A stretch of DNA of 22,715 nucleotides from a virus, in the IMG/VR virus record IMGVR_UViG_3300044729_002026, positions 1 through 22,715 of that record; one strand, 5' to 3'. The position numbers and the translations under genes are program-made. Below the pieces are notes generated by a model, which saw only the letters and a list, made by a program, of their open reading frames with translations, did not search any database and was not told the DNA's origin. Every line of letters begins with the position of its first letter. The stretch's first letter is position 1. Below, in pieces: positions 12,077-18,493 of the stretch.

Positions 12077-13546
12077 ATGGCTAGAACCGATCAACCGCAC
12101 AAACTCACCTTTGACGCTTTCGTTGCCGCCGTCACGGATTTCACCAATCCGCTGAACGAGAAGCACCGGAACTTGGACTACGGCCGCCCGGAGACGCAGG
12201 CTGCGTGGAACGGCGCAAAGAGCAAGATACCCATCTGGTGCAACGAGCATCAGGAGTTCTTCGTCCAAATGGCAGCCAACCACCGCGGCCTTGGACAAGG
12301 CTGCCCGAAGTGCGGCAAACAGACGTACAAAGACAAGCGACGCCACCAAGACCCGGTGGCCTTGTTTCGTGAGGTTCACGGCGACGCCTACGACTACTCG
12401 CGCGTTGTGTATGTCAACAACCACGCACCGGTCACCATCCTGTGCGGCGCCCATGGGTTGTTCGAGCAGAAGCCGGCAGCACATTTGCGAGGGGCGGGCT
12501 GTCCTGAGTGCTGGAAACGTCGCAAGTTGGCCTTCGCCAAAGACCGCACGGCGGATTACCAAGCCACCTACGCCCAGCGCGCCGCGAAGGTCCACGACGG
12601 ACGCTACGCGCTGCTGACGACACCCACCGATTCGCACGACACAGTGCGTCTAAACTGCCCTAAGCACGGCGACTTTGAGCAGAAGGCCTATTCACACCTC
12701 CTCGGCCACGGTTGCCCGGCGTGCGGCAAGATTACCTCTTACGCCCAGCGCGACCTAGCGGCGTTTGTAGAGTCCCTCGGCGTCGTGGTAGAGCACGATA
12801 ACCGCACGGTTCTTGGGGGCTTGCACATCGACGTCTGGTGCCCCGAGCGGAGCCTCGGTATCGAGTATCACGGCAGCTTCTGGCACACGCAAAGCCGGGT
12901 CGGCAACAAGCACCGAGAAAAATGGGAGCGGGCGCAGGCCGCCGGCGTTCGCCTTGTTCAGGTCTTCGACTTTGAGTGGTTGGAGCGCCGCTCGTCTGTT
13001 GAAAACCGGTTGCGCGCTATGCTCGGCGCTTCCCCGGCTGTAGCTGCCCGCAAGTGCGAGGTGCGCGCGATTAGCCCGGCTGACGCAAACATCTTCTGCA
13101 AGACATACCACACGCAAGGATCTGGCCTTCGCCACAAATCCGCGTACGGCCTGTACCACGAGGGTGAACTCGTGGCGTGCATGACCTTCGGCTTGAGCCG
13201 CTACTCTACCGAGGGGTGGGAACTGCTGCGCTTTGCGACCAAGGGCCGCGTGCAGGGCGCGTTCGGGAGGTTGTTCGCTGCGTTCGAGCGCGAGCACAGC
13301 CCGGATAGCATCACGTCTTATTGTGACTTGCGGTGGGGAACAGGGGGTGTCTACGCTGCGAACGGCTTCGTCCTCGATGGTGTAACGGCTCCCGACTACT
13401 GGTACGCGTCGAAGGATCGCCGCGTCTCTAGGTACGCTGCGCAACACCGCCCCAAGGGCCAGACCGAGCGCGAGTGGGCGGAAGAGCATGGGTACGAGAA
13501 AGTTCTCGGTGTTGGGCATCAGCGTTGGGTCTGGCGGTGCTCCTGA
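12077..13546 (+). CDS. Free-standing homing-endonuclease-like protein with zinc-ribbon repeats, 489 aa
   Basis: Three repeats of CxxH...CxxC (C55/H58/C76/C79; C123/H126/C142/C145; C194/H197/C213/C216) sit in the N-terminal 220 residues, each with the pattern HG-x-F-x-x-x-x-x-x-H then GCPxC. They look like DNA-binding zinc ribbons. Residues about 220-320 form a Vsr-like nuclease core: IDVWCPE (251-257), GIEYHGSFWH (261-270), HREKWERA (279-286) and VRLVQVFDFEW (291-301). A C-terminal domain of about 165 residues follows. Such proteins are known as free-standing homing nucleases of phages, which cut intron- or gene-less alleles and spread their own gene. The gene is an insertion between the capsid terminator and the next structural genes, with its own promoter and no visible ribosome site. 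Confidence 0.8.
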   Translation: MARTDQPHKLTFDAFVAAVTDFTNPLNEKHRNLDYGRPETQAAWNGAKSKIPIWCNEHQEFFVQMAANHRGLGQGCPKCGKQTYKDKRRHQDPVALFREVHGDAYDYSRVVYVNNHAPVTILCGAHGLFEQKPAAHLRGAGCPECWKRRKLAFAKDRTADYQATYAQRAAKVHDGRYALLTTPTDSHDTVRLNCPKHGDFEQKAYSHLLGHGCPACGKITSYAQRDLAAFVESLGVVVEHDNRTVLGGLHIDVWCPERSLGIEYHGSFWHTQSRVGNKHREKWERAQAAGVRLVQVFDFEWLERRSSVENRLRAMLGASPAVAARKCEVRAISPADANIFCKTYHTQGSGLRHKSAYGLYHEGELVACMTFGLSRYSTEGWELLRFATKGRVQGAFGRLFAAFEREHSPDSITSYCDLRWGTGGVYAANGFVLDGVTAPDYWYASKDRRVSRYAAQHRPKGQTEREWAEEHGYEKVLGVGHQRWVWRCS

Positions 13547-13551
13547 CACCG

Positions 13552-13560
13552 TGCTATAGT
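13552..13560 (+). promoter_or_regulatory. Extended -10 promoter of the second structural segment
   Basis: TG-C-TATAGT is an extended -10 element six bases past the endonuclease stop codon; no good -35 is seen at the right distance. The bases after it (TATAGTNNCCGCG) match the promoter at 18425. It would drive the structural genes from 13649 onward, which lie beyond the capsid terminator. Confidence 0.6.
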
Positions 13561-13608
13561 CCCCGCGAACTGGGCAAACCCCAGCTTGTCAGACCGGCCC
13601 AGCGGACG

Positions 13609-13637
13609 ATGCACAGACTGACAGGCTACTTGTGCAT
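13609..13637 (+). promoter_or_regulatory. Leader stem-loop before the 136-residue gene
   Basis: ATGCAC (13609-13614) and GTGCAT (13632-13637) pair across a 17-base loop, ending directly before the ribosome site AAGGA (13638-13642). The loop contains AGGCTACT, close to AGGCTGCT in the leader at 18453-18485. It may stabilise the mRNA or control translation. Confidence 0.4.
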
Positions 13638-13648
13638 AAGGACTGATT

Positions 13649-14059
13649 ATGGCTTCGACCACATTCTCCGGGCCGGTAACCTCGACCAACGGCTTCATCG
13701 GCAACATCACCGGCAACATCACCGGCAACGTGACGGGCAACGTCACGGGCGACCTGACCGGCCGCGTCTTCGGCACTGTCGGCACCCGCTCGGGCGCTGG
13801 CGCTGTGCCGATCACGTCGGGCACCGTGCGCCTGACCACGACCGGCACTGACGCTCTGACGCTGGCCAACGGTGCCAACGGCCAGCTCCTGACCATCGTT
13901 ATGGTGGCTGACAGCGGCGACGGCACGCTGACCCCGACCACGAAGACCGGCTTCTCGACCATCGTCTTCACGGCAGTCGGCAACGCGGTCACCCTTCAGT
14001 ACTTCACCACGCTAGGCTGGATGGTCATCGACAACTACGGCGCTACCGTTAACCCGTAA
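13649..14059 (+). CDS. Putative virion structural protein with GNxTG repeats, 136 aa
   Basis: ATG 13649 with AAGGA 6 bases upstream. The N-terminal half has four-residue repeats (GNITGNITGNVTGNVTGDLT, residues 18-37) typical of beta-helical or fibre-like surfaces. The C-terminal half is a beta-rich domain (VRLTTTGTDALTLANGANGQ, then TIVFTAVGNAVTLQYFTTLG), as in small phage head or fibre proteins. No Cys and few charges, which suits a virion surface. It is the first gene after the endonuclease insertion. Possible roles are a head fibre, a decoration protein or a tail-associated protein; position alone does not decide. Confidence 0.7.
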   Translation: MASTTFSGPVTSTNGFIGNITGNITGNVTGNVTGDLTGRVFGTVGTRSGAGAVPITSGTVRLTTTGTDALTLANGANGQLLTIVMVADSGDGTLTPTTKTGFSTIVFTAVGNAVTLQYFTTLGWMVIDNYGATVNP

Positions 14060-14071
14060 TCGGTATGGGGG

Positions 14072-14103
14072 CAGGCTGGGCGAATGGAAGTGCGCCCGGC
14101 CTG
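14072..14103 (+). promoter_or_regulatory. Intergenic hairpin between structural genes
   Basis: CAGGCTGGGC (14072-14081) and GCCCGGCCTG (14094-14103) form a 10-pair stem with one G-U pair and a 12-base loop. An alternative pairing of GGCAGG (14070-14075) with CCTGCC (14107-14112) competes with it. There is no T-run, so it is more likely a processing or mRNA-stability element, or a weak attenuator, than a terminator. Confidence 0.55.
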
Positions 14104-14128
14104 TCTCCTGCCATAGAAGGACACGCCA

Positions 14129-14791
14129 ATGCGCCCCATCCAGCAGACCTATAACATCGAGACGGCCGACCCGAATGGCGTGGTGACGGCCGAGACCCCG
14201 GTAAACAACGTCGCGCTCACCCTCGACGGTGCCTACACCTCGGGCGGCGTGGCTACGTTCCCGTTCCCGACTGCGGTCACGTTCACCAGCACCAGCAACC
14301 TTTCGACCGTGACGTTCACGGTGGTTGGCACGGACACTGGCGGCGTGTATCAGACGGAAGCCATCGTCGGGCCGAATAACAACACCGTTACCGGCACCAA
14401 GACTTTCAAGACCGTGACCAGCATCACCGTTGCGACCGCCACGACCTTCACGACCGAAGTGGTTGACGCGGGCGGCGCAGCTGTGGGTATCGGTAACGGC
14501 CCGTGGTGGCCGCTGGACATCTATACACCCAATCAGGTGACGACCATCTCGGCGAACATCCTCGCCAGCGGCAGCGCCACCTACAGCGTGCAGTACACCA
14601 ACGAGGACGTGTTCAACCTGCCGGCCGCTGACTGCCTTGCAGTCGCGCACCCGGCTGCCGGTGGCGCGTTCACCAGTGCGACGACCGACCAGACGCACTT
14701 CACCACGACCTTGATGCGCGCCGTGCGTGTCAACGTGGCGAGCGGCTCTGGGCAGCTGCGCGTAACTGTGGTTCAGCAATCCACCGCCTAA
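14129..14791 (+). CDS. Beta-rich virion structural protein, 220 aa
   Basis: ATG 14129 with AAGGA 7 bases upstream. The sequence is Thr/Val/Gly-rich, poor in charged residues, with many alternating strands (ATFPFPTAVTFTSTSNLSTV), a conserved-looking centre (GNGPWWPLDIYTPNQVTTIS, about 122-141) and a late segment QTHFTTTLMRAVRVNVASGS. No enzyme motif is present. Proteins of this look are common in marine and freshwater tailed phages and are usually called structural. A decoration, neck or fibre role is possible. Confidence 0.75.
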   Translation: MRPIQQTYNIETADPNGVVTAETPVNNVALTLDGAYTSGGVATFPFPTAVTFTSTSNLSTVTFTVVGTDTGGVYQTEAIVGPNNNTVTGTKTFKTVTSITVATATTFTTEVVDAGGAAVGIGNGPWWPLDIYTPNQVTTISANILASGSATYSVQYTNEDVFNLPAADCLAVAHPAAGGAFTSATTDQTHFTTTLMRAVRVNVASGSGQLRVTVVQQSTA

Positions 14792-14803
14792 GAGGGGCAC
14801 CGC

Positions 14804-15430
14804 ATGGCCAACGTCAAGATTACCGATCTCACAGCGGCCGCTACGCCCCTCGCGGGCACGGAGCTGTTCGAGACGGTGCAAGGCGGCTCGAGCAAGAAGG
14901 TGGCGGCGAGCGCCATCGGCAACAGCGCCAACGCGCTTCCGTTTGCGTCGGTCACTGGCCGCGACCGGCTCATTGCCTACAACACGGGCGATGTCACGTT
15001 CGCGGTCAACACCCCCAAGACCATCCCCTTCGACACGGTCGGCATCACCAGCGGCATCACTGTCGCCAACGACGGGGGCGGCAGCCCCACGCGCATTACC
15101 TTCGCCGCCGCCGGCACCTTCGAAATTGCTGTGCACGGGCAATTCGCGAACGTCGATAGCGCGAGCCACACCGCCAGCGTTTGGTTCCGCCTAAACGGCA
15201 CGGACATCGCGTATTCCGCGACTTTGGTCAACGTGCCCAAGGCCGCTGACGGCGGCACCACGTTCTATCAGGTGCAGGGTCTGCTGCAGGTGACTGCGGG
15301 GCAGTATGTGGAGGTCGTTGTCGCCGTTGCGGACGTGGATGTGTCGCTAGACTTCACGGGGGCGATTACGTCGCCCTATAATCGCCCGTCGATACCGTCC
15401 ATGCTCGTTGTTGCGTACAGGATCGCCTGA
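14804..15430 (+). CDS. Virion protein with C1q/TNF-like jelly-roll domain, 208 aa
   Basis: ATG 14804 with GAGGGG 6 bases upstream. The N-terminus (MANVKITDLTAAATPLAGTE, then LFETVQGGSSKKVAASAI) is the common attachment segment of phage fibre-type proteins. From about residue 70 to the end the pattern of strands (GTFEIAVHGQFANV, then ASVWFRLNGTDIAYS, then FYQVQGLLQVTAGQYVEVVV) resembles C1q/TNF-like jelly-roll domains, which form trimers and bind receptors or sugars. It may therefore be a short head or tail fibre. Its stop overlaps the next start (TGATG), so translation is coupled. Confidence 0.75.
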   Translation: MANVKITDLTAAATPLAGTELFETVQGGSSKKVAASAIGNSANALPFASVTGRDRLIAYNTGDVTFAVNTPKTIPFDTVGITSGITVANDGGGSPTRITFAAAGTFEIAVHGQFANVDSASHTASVWFRLNGTDIAYSATLVNVPKAADGGTTFYQVQGLLQVTAGQYVEVVVAVADVDVSLDFTGAITSPYNRPSIPSMLVVAYRIA

Positions 15431-16281
15431 TGCCCGGCGGCTTTTCCTTCGACCTCGACGCAATGCGGGCGCGGGATGAGATCAACGACGCGCTGAGCGT
15501 CATGAAGACCGGCGCGCCGCCGATGCCACGGCTGCCGATGCCCCAGATGGGCATGCCGCAGCCACAAATGCCGCCGATGCAACCGCAAATGGCTCAAATG
15601 CGCCCTCAAATGGCTCAGATGCAGCCGCAAATGGCTCAAATGGGCGCGCAAATGGGCCAGATGCGCCCTCAAATGCCGCAAATGGGCGCTCCGTTGGGGC
15701 AAATGGGCGCTATGCGGCCGCCGATGGCGCCTCAAATGGGCCCTCCGTTGCGTTTTAAGCGCGGCGGACACGTCAGTGGCGACGATTTCGCCGTAAAGCG
15801 CGACGAATACGCCTCCGGGGGCGGTGCGTGGACGCGCAAAGAGGGCAAAAACCCTGAGGGCGGCCTAAATGCCAAGGGCCGCGCGTCTCTGCGGGCGCAG
15901 GGGCAGGACATCAAGCCGCCCGTGAGCGCAAAACAGGCTGCCAAGTCGCCCAAGTCGGCCGCGCGGCGCAAGAGCTTCTGCGCCCGGATGGGCGGCATGG
16001 AAGGCCCGATGAAGGACGAGAAGGGCCGCCCGACCCGCAAGGCGCTGGCGCTGCGCAAGTGGGACTGTAAGGCGCAGGGCGGCATGGTCGAGGGCTATGC
16101 CGAGGGCGGCGAGTCGCGCGTCAACGAGGCGGGCAACTACACCAAGCCGGGGATGCGCAAATCGCTGTTCAACTCAATCAAGGCTGGCGGCAAGGGCGGC
16201 GCACCGGGTCAGTGGTCGGCGCGCAAGGCACAGATGCTGGCGCGTGAGTACAAGGCCAAGGGCGGTGGCTACCGTGATTAA
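15430..16281 (+). CDS. Met-rich repeat protein with conserved basic C-terminal domains, 283 aa
   Basis: Starts at ATG 15430 in the TGATG overlap. Residues 31-104 consist of PQMAQM-like repeats with about one Met in every three residues. A basic middle follows (KEGKNPEGGLNAKGRASLRA at 137-156; RRKSFCARMGGM at 179-190; PTRKALALRKWDC at 201-213). The end (EAGNYTKPGMRKSLFNSIKA, then GAPGQWSARKAQMLAREYKA) resembles a domain of unknown function seen in phages, bacteria and large viruses. I recall Pfam labels DUF6321 or DUF5872 for such modules but cannot confirm which. No enzyme motif is seen. The high positive charge fits nucleic-acid binding, perhaps an internal or ejected virion protein. Confidence 0.8.
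   Translation: MPGGFSFDLDAMRARDEINDALSVMKTGAPPMPRLPMPQMGMPQPQMPPMQPQMAQMRPQMAQMQPQMAQMGAQMGQMRPQMPQMGAPLGQMGAMRPPMAPQMGPPLRFKRGGHVSGDDFAVKRDEYASGGGAWTRKEGKNPEGGLNAKGRASLRAQGQDIKPPVSAKQAAKSPKSAARRKSFCARMGGMEGPMKDEKGRPTRKALALRKWDCKAQGGMVEGYAEGGESRVNEAGNYTKPGMRKSLFNSIKAGGKGGAPGQWSARKAQMLAREYKAKGGGYRD
15548..15740 (+). repeat. In-frame repeats encoding PQMAQM units
   Basis: An imperfect array of 18-base units with the core CAAATGGCTCAAATG encodes (P/A)QM-x-QM repeats within the 283-residue gene. Unit copies differ by a few bases, which suggests expansion by slippage or unequal exchange. Confidence 0.75.
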
Positions 16282-16531
16282 GAAGCCGCAGCAGAGCCTC
16301 AAGGCGTGGACGAAGCAGGACTGGCGCACCAAGTCCGGCAAGCCGTCTACGCAGGGCCCAGAGGCGACTGGCGAGCGGTATCTGCCGGCCAAGGCGATCA
16401 AGTCGCTGTCGGTCAAGGAATACGCCGCGACCACCCGCGCAAAACGAAAGGCGACTGCCGCTGGCAAACAGTTCGCCAAGCAACCCAAGAAGGTTGCGGA
16501 AAAGACCGCCAGTTTTCGTGTGAAGGGATAA
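16274..16531 (+). CDS. Small basic conserved phage protein, 85 aa
   Basis: The start is taken as GTG 16274, which overlaps the end of the previous gene by eight bases. The frame can be extended upstream to 16097, but that part lies wholly inside the previous gene and has shadow-like composition. The protein (VIKKPQQSLKAWTKQDWRTK, read with initiator Met) is Lys/Arg-rich and has WTKQDWRTKSGKPS (residues 12-25), then GERYLPAKAIKSL (33-45), and a basic helical tail. I recognise the layout as a small protein family of unknown function in phages, bacteria and giant viruses. Function unknown; DNA binding is plausible from charge. Confidence 0.75.
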   Translation: MIKKPQQSLKAWTKQDWRTKSGKPSTQGPEATGERYLPAKAIKSLSVKEYAATTRAKRKATAAGKQFAKQPKKVAEKTASFRVKG

Positions 16532-16535
16532 GGCA

Positions 16536-17087
16536 ATGGACGGCTTCAAAGACAGCACCAAGATGAAGTACATGGGCGGCGGCATGGTCGGCGGCTACGC
16601 CAAGGGCGGCATGGCCAAGGGCGAGGCCAAAATCGGCAAGGTCATGGGCGAGTTCAAGAAGGGCGAACTGCACAGCGGCTCGAAGGAAGGCCCGAAGGTC
16701 AAGAGCCCGAAGCAGGCTATCGCCATTGCCATGAGCGAGGCGCGCAAGGCCGGCATGAAGGCCCCGATGAAGAAGGGCAGCGGCGGTGACGTGAAGATGC
16801 CCTCCCCCGCCGAGAGCGCAGCCAGCGGCAACCGCATGGCCGAAATGGAGGCCAAGGAAGAGCGCTTCATGGCTCGCCGCGCCCCGGGCGTGGGCTCCAA
16901 GACTGAGCGCGAGATGCGCGAGATGAAGAAGCGCGTGCCGGCCACGAGCCGCGAGCCGATGCTGCCGCCGGTTGGCGAGAGCGTGAAGAGCGGCAACCGC
17001 ATGTCGGCGCAGGAAGGCGCTGAGATGCGCGGTATGATGCGTCGCAAGATGGGCGGCCTCGCCGCCATGCCAAAGAAAGGCTGCTGA
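16536..17087 (+). CDS. Gly/Lys/Met-rich protein with DUF6496-like domain, 183 aa
   Basis: ATG 16536, five bases after the previous stop, with GGGA and AAGG just upstream. Residues 13-29 are GGGMVGGYAKGGMAKGE. Residues 32-73 (KIGKVMGEFKKGELHSGSKE, then KSPKQAIAIAMSEARKAGMK) match my memory of DUF6496, a small domain of unknown function in bacteria and phages. The rest is charged and helical with two copies of a (A/S)xGNRM(A/S) segment (ASGNRMAE, KSGNRMSA). It ends MGGLAAMPKKGC, almost the same tail as the next protein. Strongly basic, no membrane helix. Possibly a DNA-associated virion protein. Confidence 0.75.
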   Translation: MDGFKDSTKMKYMGGGMVGGYAKGGMAKGEAKIGKVMGEFKKGELHSGSKEGPKVKSPKQAIAIAMSEARKAGMKAPMKKGSGGDVKMPSPAESAASGNRMAEMEAKEERFMARRAPGVGSKTEREMREMKKRVPATSREPMLPPVGESVKSGNRMSAQEGAEMRGMMRRKMGGLAAMPKKGC

Positions 17088-17088
17088 T

Positions 17089-18384
17089 ATGTCGAGCCCG
17101 CTGCCGCCCCTTCCGGGCGAAACCCCTGAACAGCGTCGAGCGCGGCTGAGCGCGGCGTATGCGGTTCAGGCGCGCATTGATGCTCAAAGGCAAGCGGAAT
17201 TGGAGGCGCAGGAAGAGGCTCGGCGCAAAGAGATGCAGGCGCGGATAGATAATATGCTGCGTTCCGCTTACGTGCTGCCGCCGCTGCCGCAGCTGCCTGT
17301 GGGAGTGGGGAGTGGGTCGGGAGTGGGGCCTGCGCCGGTGGGGCCTGCGCCGGTGGGGCCTGCGCCGGTGAAGACGACGCGGCCAGACCCCAATGTTATC
17401 CAGTCGACTATTGTGACAGCGGATGGTTACGTACCAAACCCAGCGTACACTGCGGATGTTGCGATGCAACGGTATCGCGCCGAGTTGCTCAACAACAATT
17501 ACTATTCGCCGCAAGAACGTCAGCAAATCATGAGCAGCATTGAGAATGCCTACGCTCAACCCGGCGCAACCGGCCAGCAGGTGAAGGACGCGTACCAAAA
17601 CGCTTCGGCTGCGGCGACCCAAGCGCGGCACCGTGAACAAGAAGCCAAGAATGCTGCGTATTATGCGCAGCAGCCGCCAGCGCCGCTGTCAAATCTGCCA
17701 CCAGACATTGTGGCAAAACCGATAGATCCGTATCTAAGGGAACTGATTACGCCGGTGCCATCGCCGCCGCCGATCCCAACGTACTACGATCCGGTGCCGC
17801 CGGTGATGCCGCCGGTCGATCCGGGCTTTGTAATGGATATCCCAACGTTCCAGCCGCCGGTGATGCCGCCTACGATGGTGCCACCTCCGCTTCAAAACTT
17901 GGGGGAGGTTCTTCAGCGCATCCAGCAAAAGCAGCCGCAGGTAATGCCGCCGGTCGATCCGGGCTTTGTAATTGGGCCAAGGGAGCCGACCGGGCCGATC
18001 CCAACGTACTACGATCTGGTGCCGCCGGTGGAGCAGCCAACGCCGCCGACGATGCAGCCGCCGATGCCGGTCGATCCGGGCTTTGTAATGGATATCCCAA
18101 TGTTCCGGCCGCCGATGCAGCCGCCGACGCAGGTCGATCCGGGCTTTGTAATGGATATCCCAACGTTCCGGCCGCCGCTGCCGACGCCGGAGCCCTACAC
18201 GCCGCCGGTGTTTGAGCCCTACACGCCGCCGATGGCTGAGCCATACACGCCGCCGAGCATGCAATTCAGTGTCGACATGCCGCGCATGAATTACGCCCGG
18301 GATCTGTACGGCGTTATTCCCGACAATGTGTCGATGCTCAAAAGGGGCGGCCTCGCCGTGAAGCCCAAGAAGGGCAAGTGCTAA
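17089..18384 (+). CDS. Proline-rich repeat protein, 431 aa
   Basis: ATG 17089 overlaps no gene but lies one base after the previous stop; AAGG is 8 bases upstream. Residues 1-60 are helical and charged (PEQRRARLSAAYAVQARIDA, then RQAELEAQEEARRKEMQARI). Three APVGP units follow, then a helical part (about 105-195). Residues about 220-415 are Pro-rich with four VDPGFV(M/I) repeats, three of them as VDPGFVMDIP(T/M)F, plus PIPTYYD twice and EPYTPP three times. It ends LKRGGLAVKPKKGKC, like the preceding protein. It is probably a structural or ejected virion protein with an extended Pro-rich arm. No family is recognised. Confidence 0.75.
   Translation: MSSPLPPLPGETPEQRRARLSAAYAVQARIDAQRQAELEAQEEARRKEMQARIDNMLRSAYVLPPLPQLPVGVGSGSGVGPAPVGPAPVGPAPVKTTRPDPNVIQSTIVTADGYVPNPAYTADVAMQRYRAELLNNNYYSPQERQQIMSSIENAYAQPGATGQQVKDAYQNASAAATQARHREQEAKNAAYYAQQPPAPLSNLPPDIVAKPIDPYLRELITPVPSPPPIPTYYDPVPPVMPPVDPGFVMDIPTFQPPVMPPTMVPPPLQNLGEVLQRIQQKQPQVMPPVDPGFVIGPREPTGPIPTYYDLVPPVEQPTPPTMQPPMPVDPGFVMDIPMFRPPMQPPTQVDPGFVMDIPTFRPPLPTPEPYTPPVFEPYTPPMAEPYTPPSMQFSVDMPRMNYARDLYGVIPDNVSMLKRGGLAVKPKKGKC
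17325..17369 (+). repeat. Three exact tandem 15-base repeats
   Basis: GGGGCCTGCGCCGGT occurs three times without a gap (17325-17339, 17340-17354, 17355-17369) and encodes repeated APVGP. Exact identity suggests recent expansion. Confidence 0.9.
17815..18168 (+). repeat. Four in-frame VDPGFV repeats
   Basis: GTCGATCCGGGCTTTGTAAT recurs at 17815, 17953, 18070 and 18133. In copies 1, 3 and 4 the identity runs on through GGATATCCCAA. DNA identity is close to complete although synonymous changes would be free, which points to recent duplication or conversion. It is not a CRISPR: the units are in frame and the spacers are coding and irregular. Confidence 0.88.
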
Positions 18385-18392
18385 GACTGGGA

Positions 18393-18430
18393 GCGTCTGG
18401 CTTGTCGCCGGACGCCCCCTCCTGTATAGT
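18393..18430 (+). promoter_or_regulatory. Promoter of the third structural segment, with hairpin at the -35
   Basis: TTGTCG (18402-18407), 17-base gap, TATAGT (18425-18430). The -35 lies in the loop of an 8-pair hairpin (GCGTCTGG 18393-18400 with CCGGACGC 18408-18415, one G-U pair). There is no T-run, so termination is doubtful. TATAGTNNCCGCG matches the promoter at 13552. Confidence 0.6.
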
Positions 18431-18452
18431 TGCCGCGCCAGAGATGCCTGCT

Positions 18453-18485
18453 CTCGCTAGTAGGCTGCTGAATGAACCCAGCGAG
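18453..18485 (+). promoter_or_regulatory. Leader stem-loop before the adaptor gene
   Basis: CTCGCT (18453-18458) pairs with AGCGAG (18480-18485) across a 21-base loop that contains AGGCTGCT, ending a few bases before the weak GGGA site and ATG 18494. It resembles the leader at 13609-13637. Confidence 0.4.
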
Positions 18486-18493
18486 CGGGATTG

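Noticed and set aside
14012-15169. Leftward 385-codon frame opposite structural genes
   Set aside because: Antisense shadow of two beta-rich virion genes with strong ribosome sites on the rightward strand.
16097-16531. 144-codon version of the small basic gene
   Set aside because: The first 59 codons lie wholly inside the 283-residue gene in another frame and look like shadow sequence; the GTG at 16274 begins the recognisable conserved part.
17815-18168. CRISPR array
   Set aside because: The repeats are in frame, encode VDPGFVMDIP, have irregular coding spacers, and lie inside a real gene. No cas gene is present.
18393-18415. Intrinsic terminator after the Pro-rich gene
   Set aside because: The stem is good but is followed by C-rich sequence and not by a T-run; it overlaps a promoter -35.
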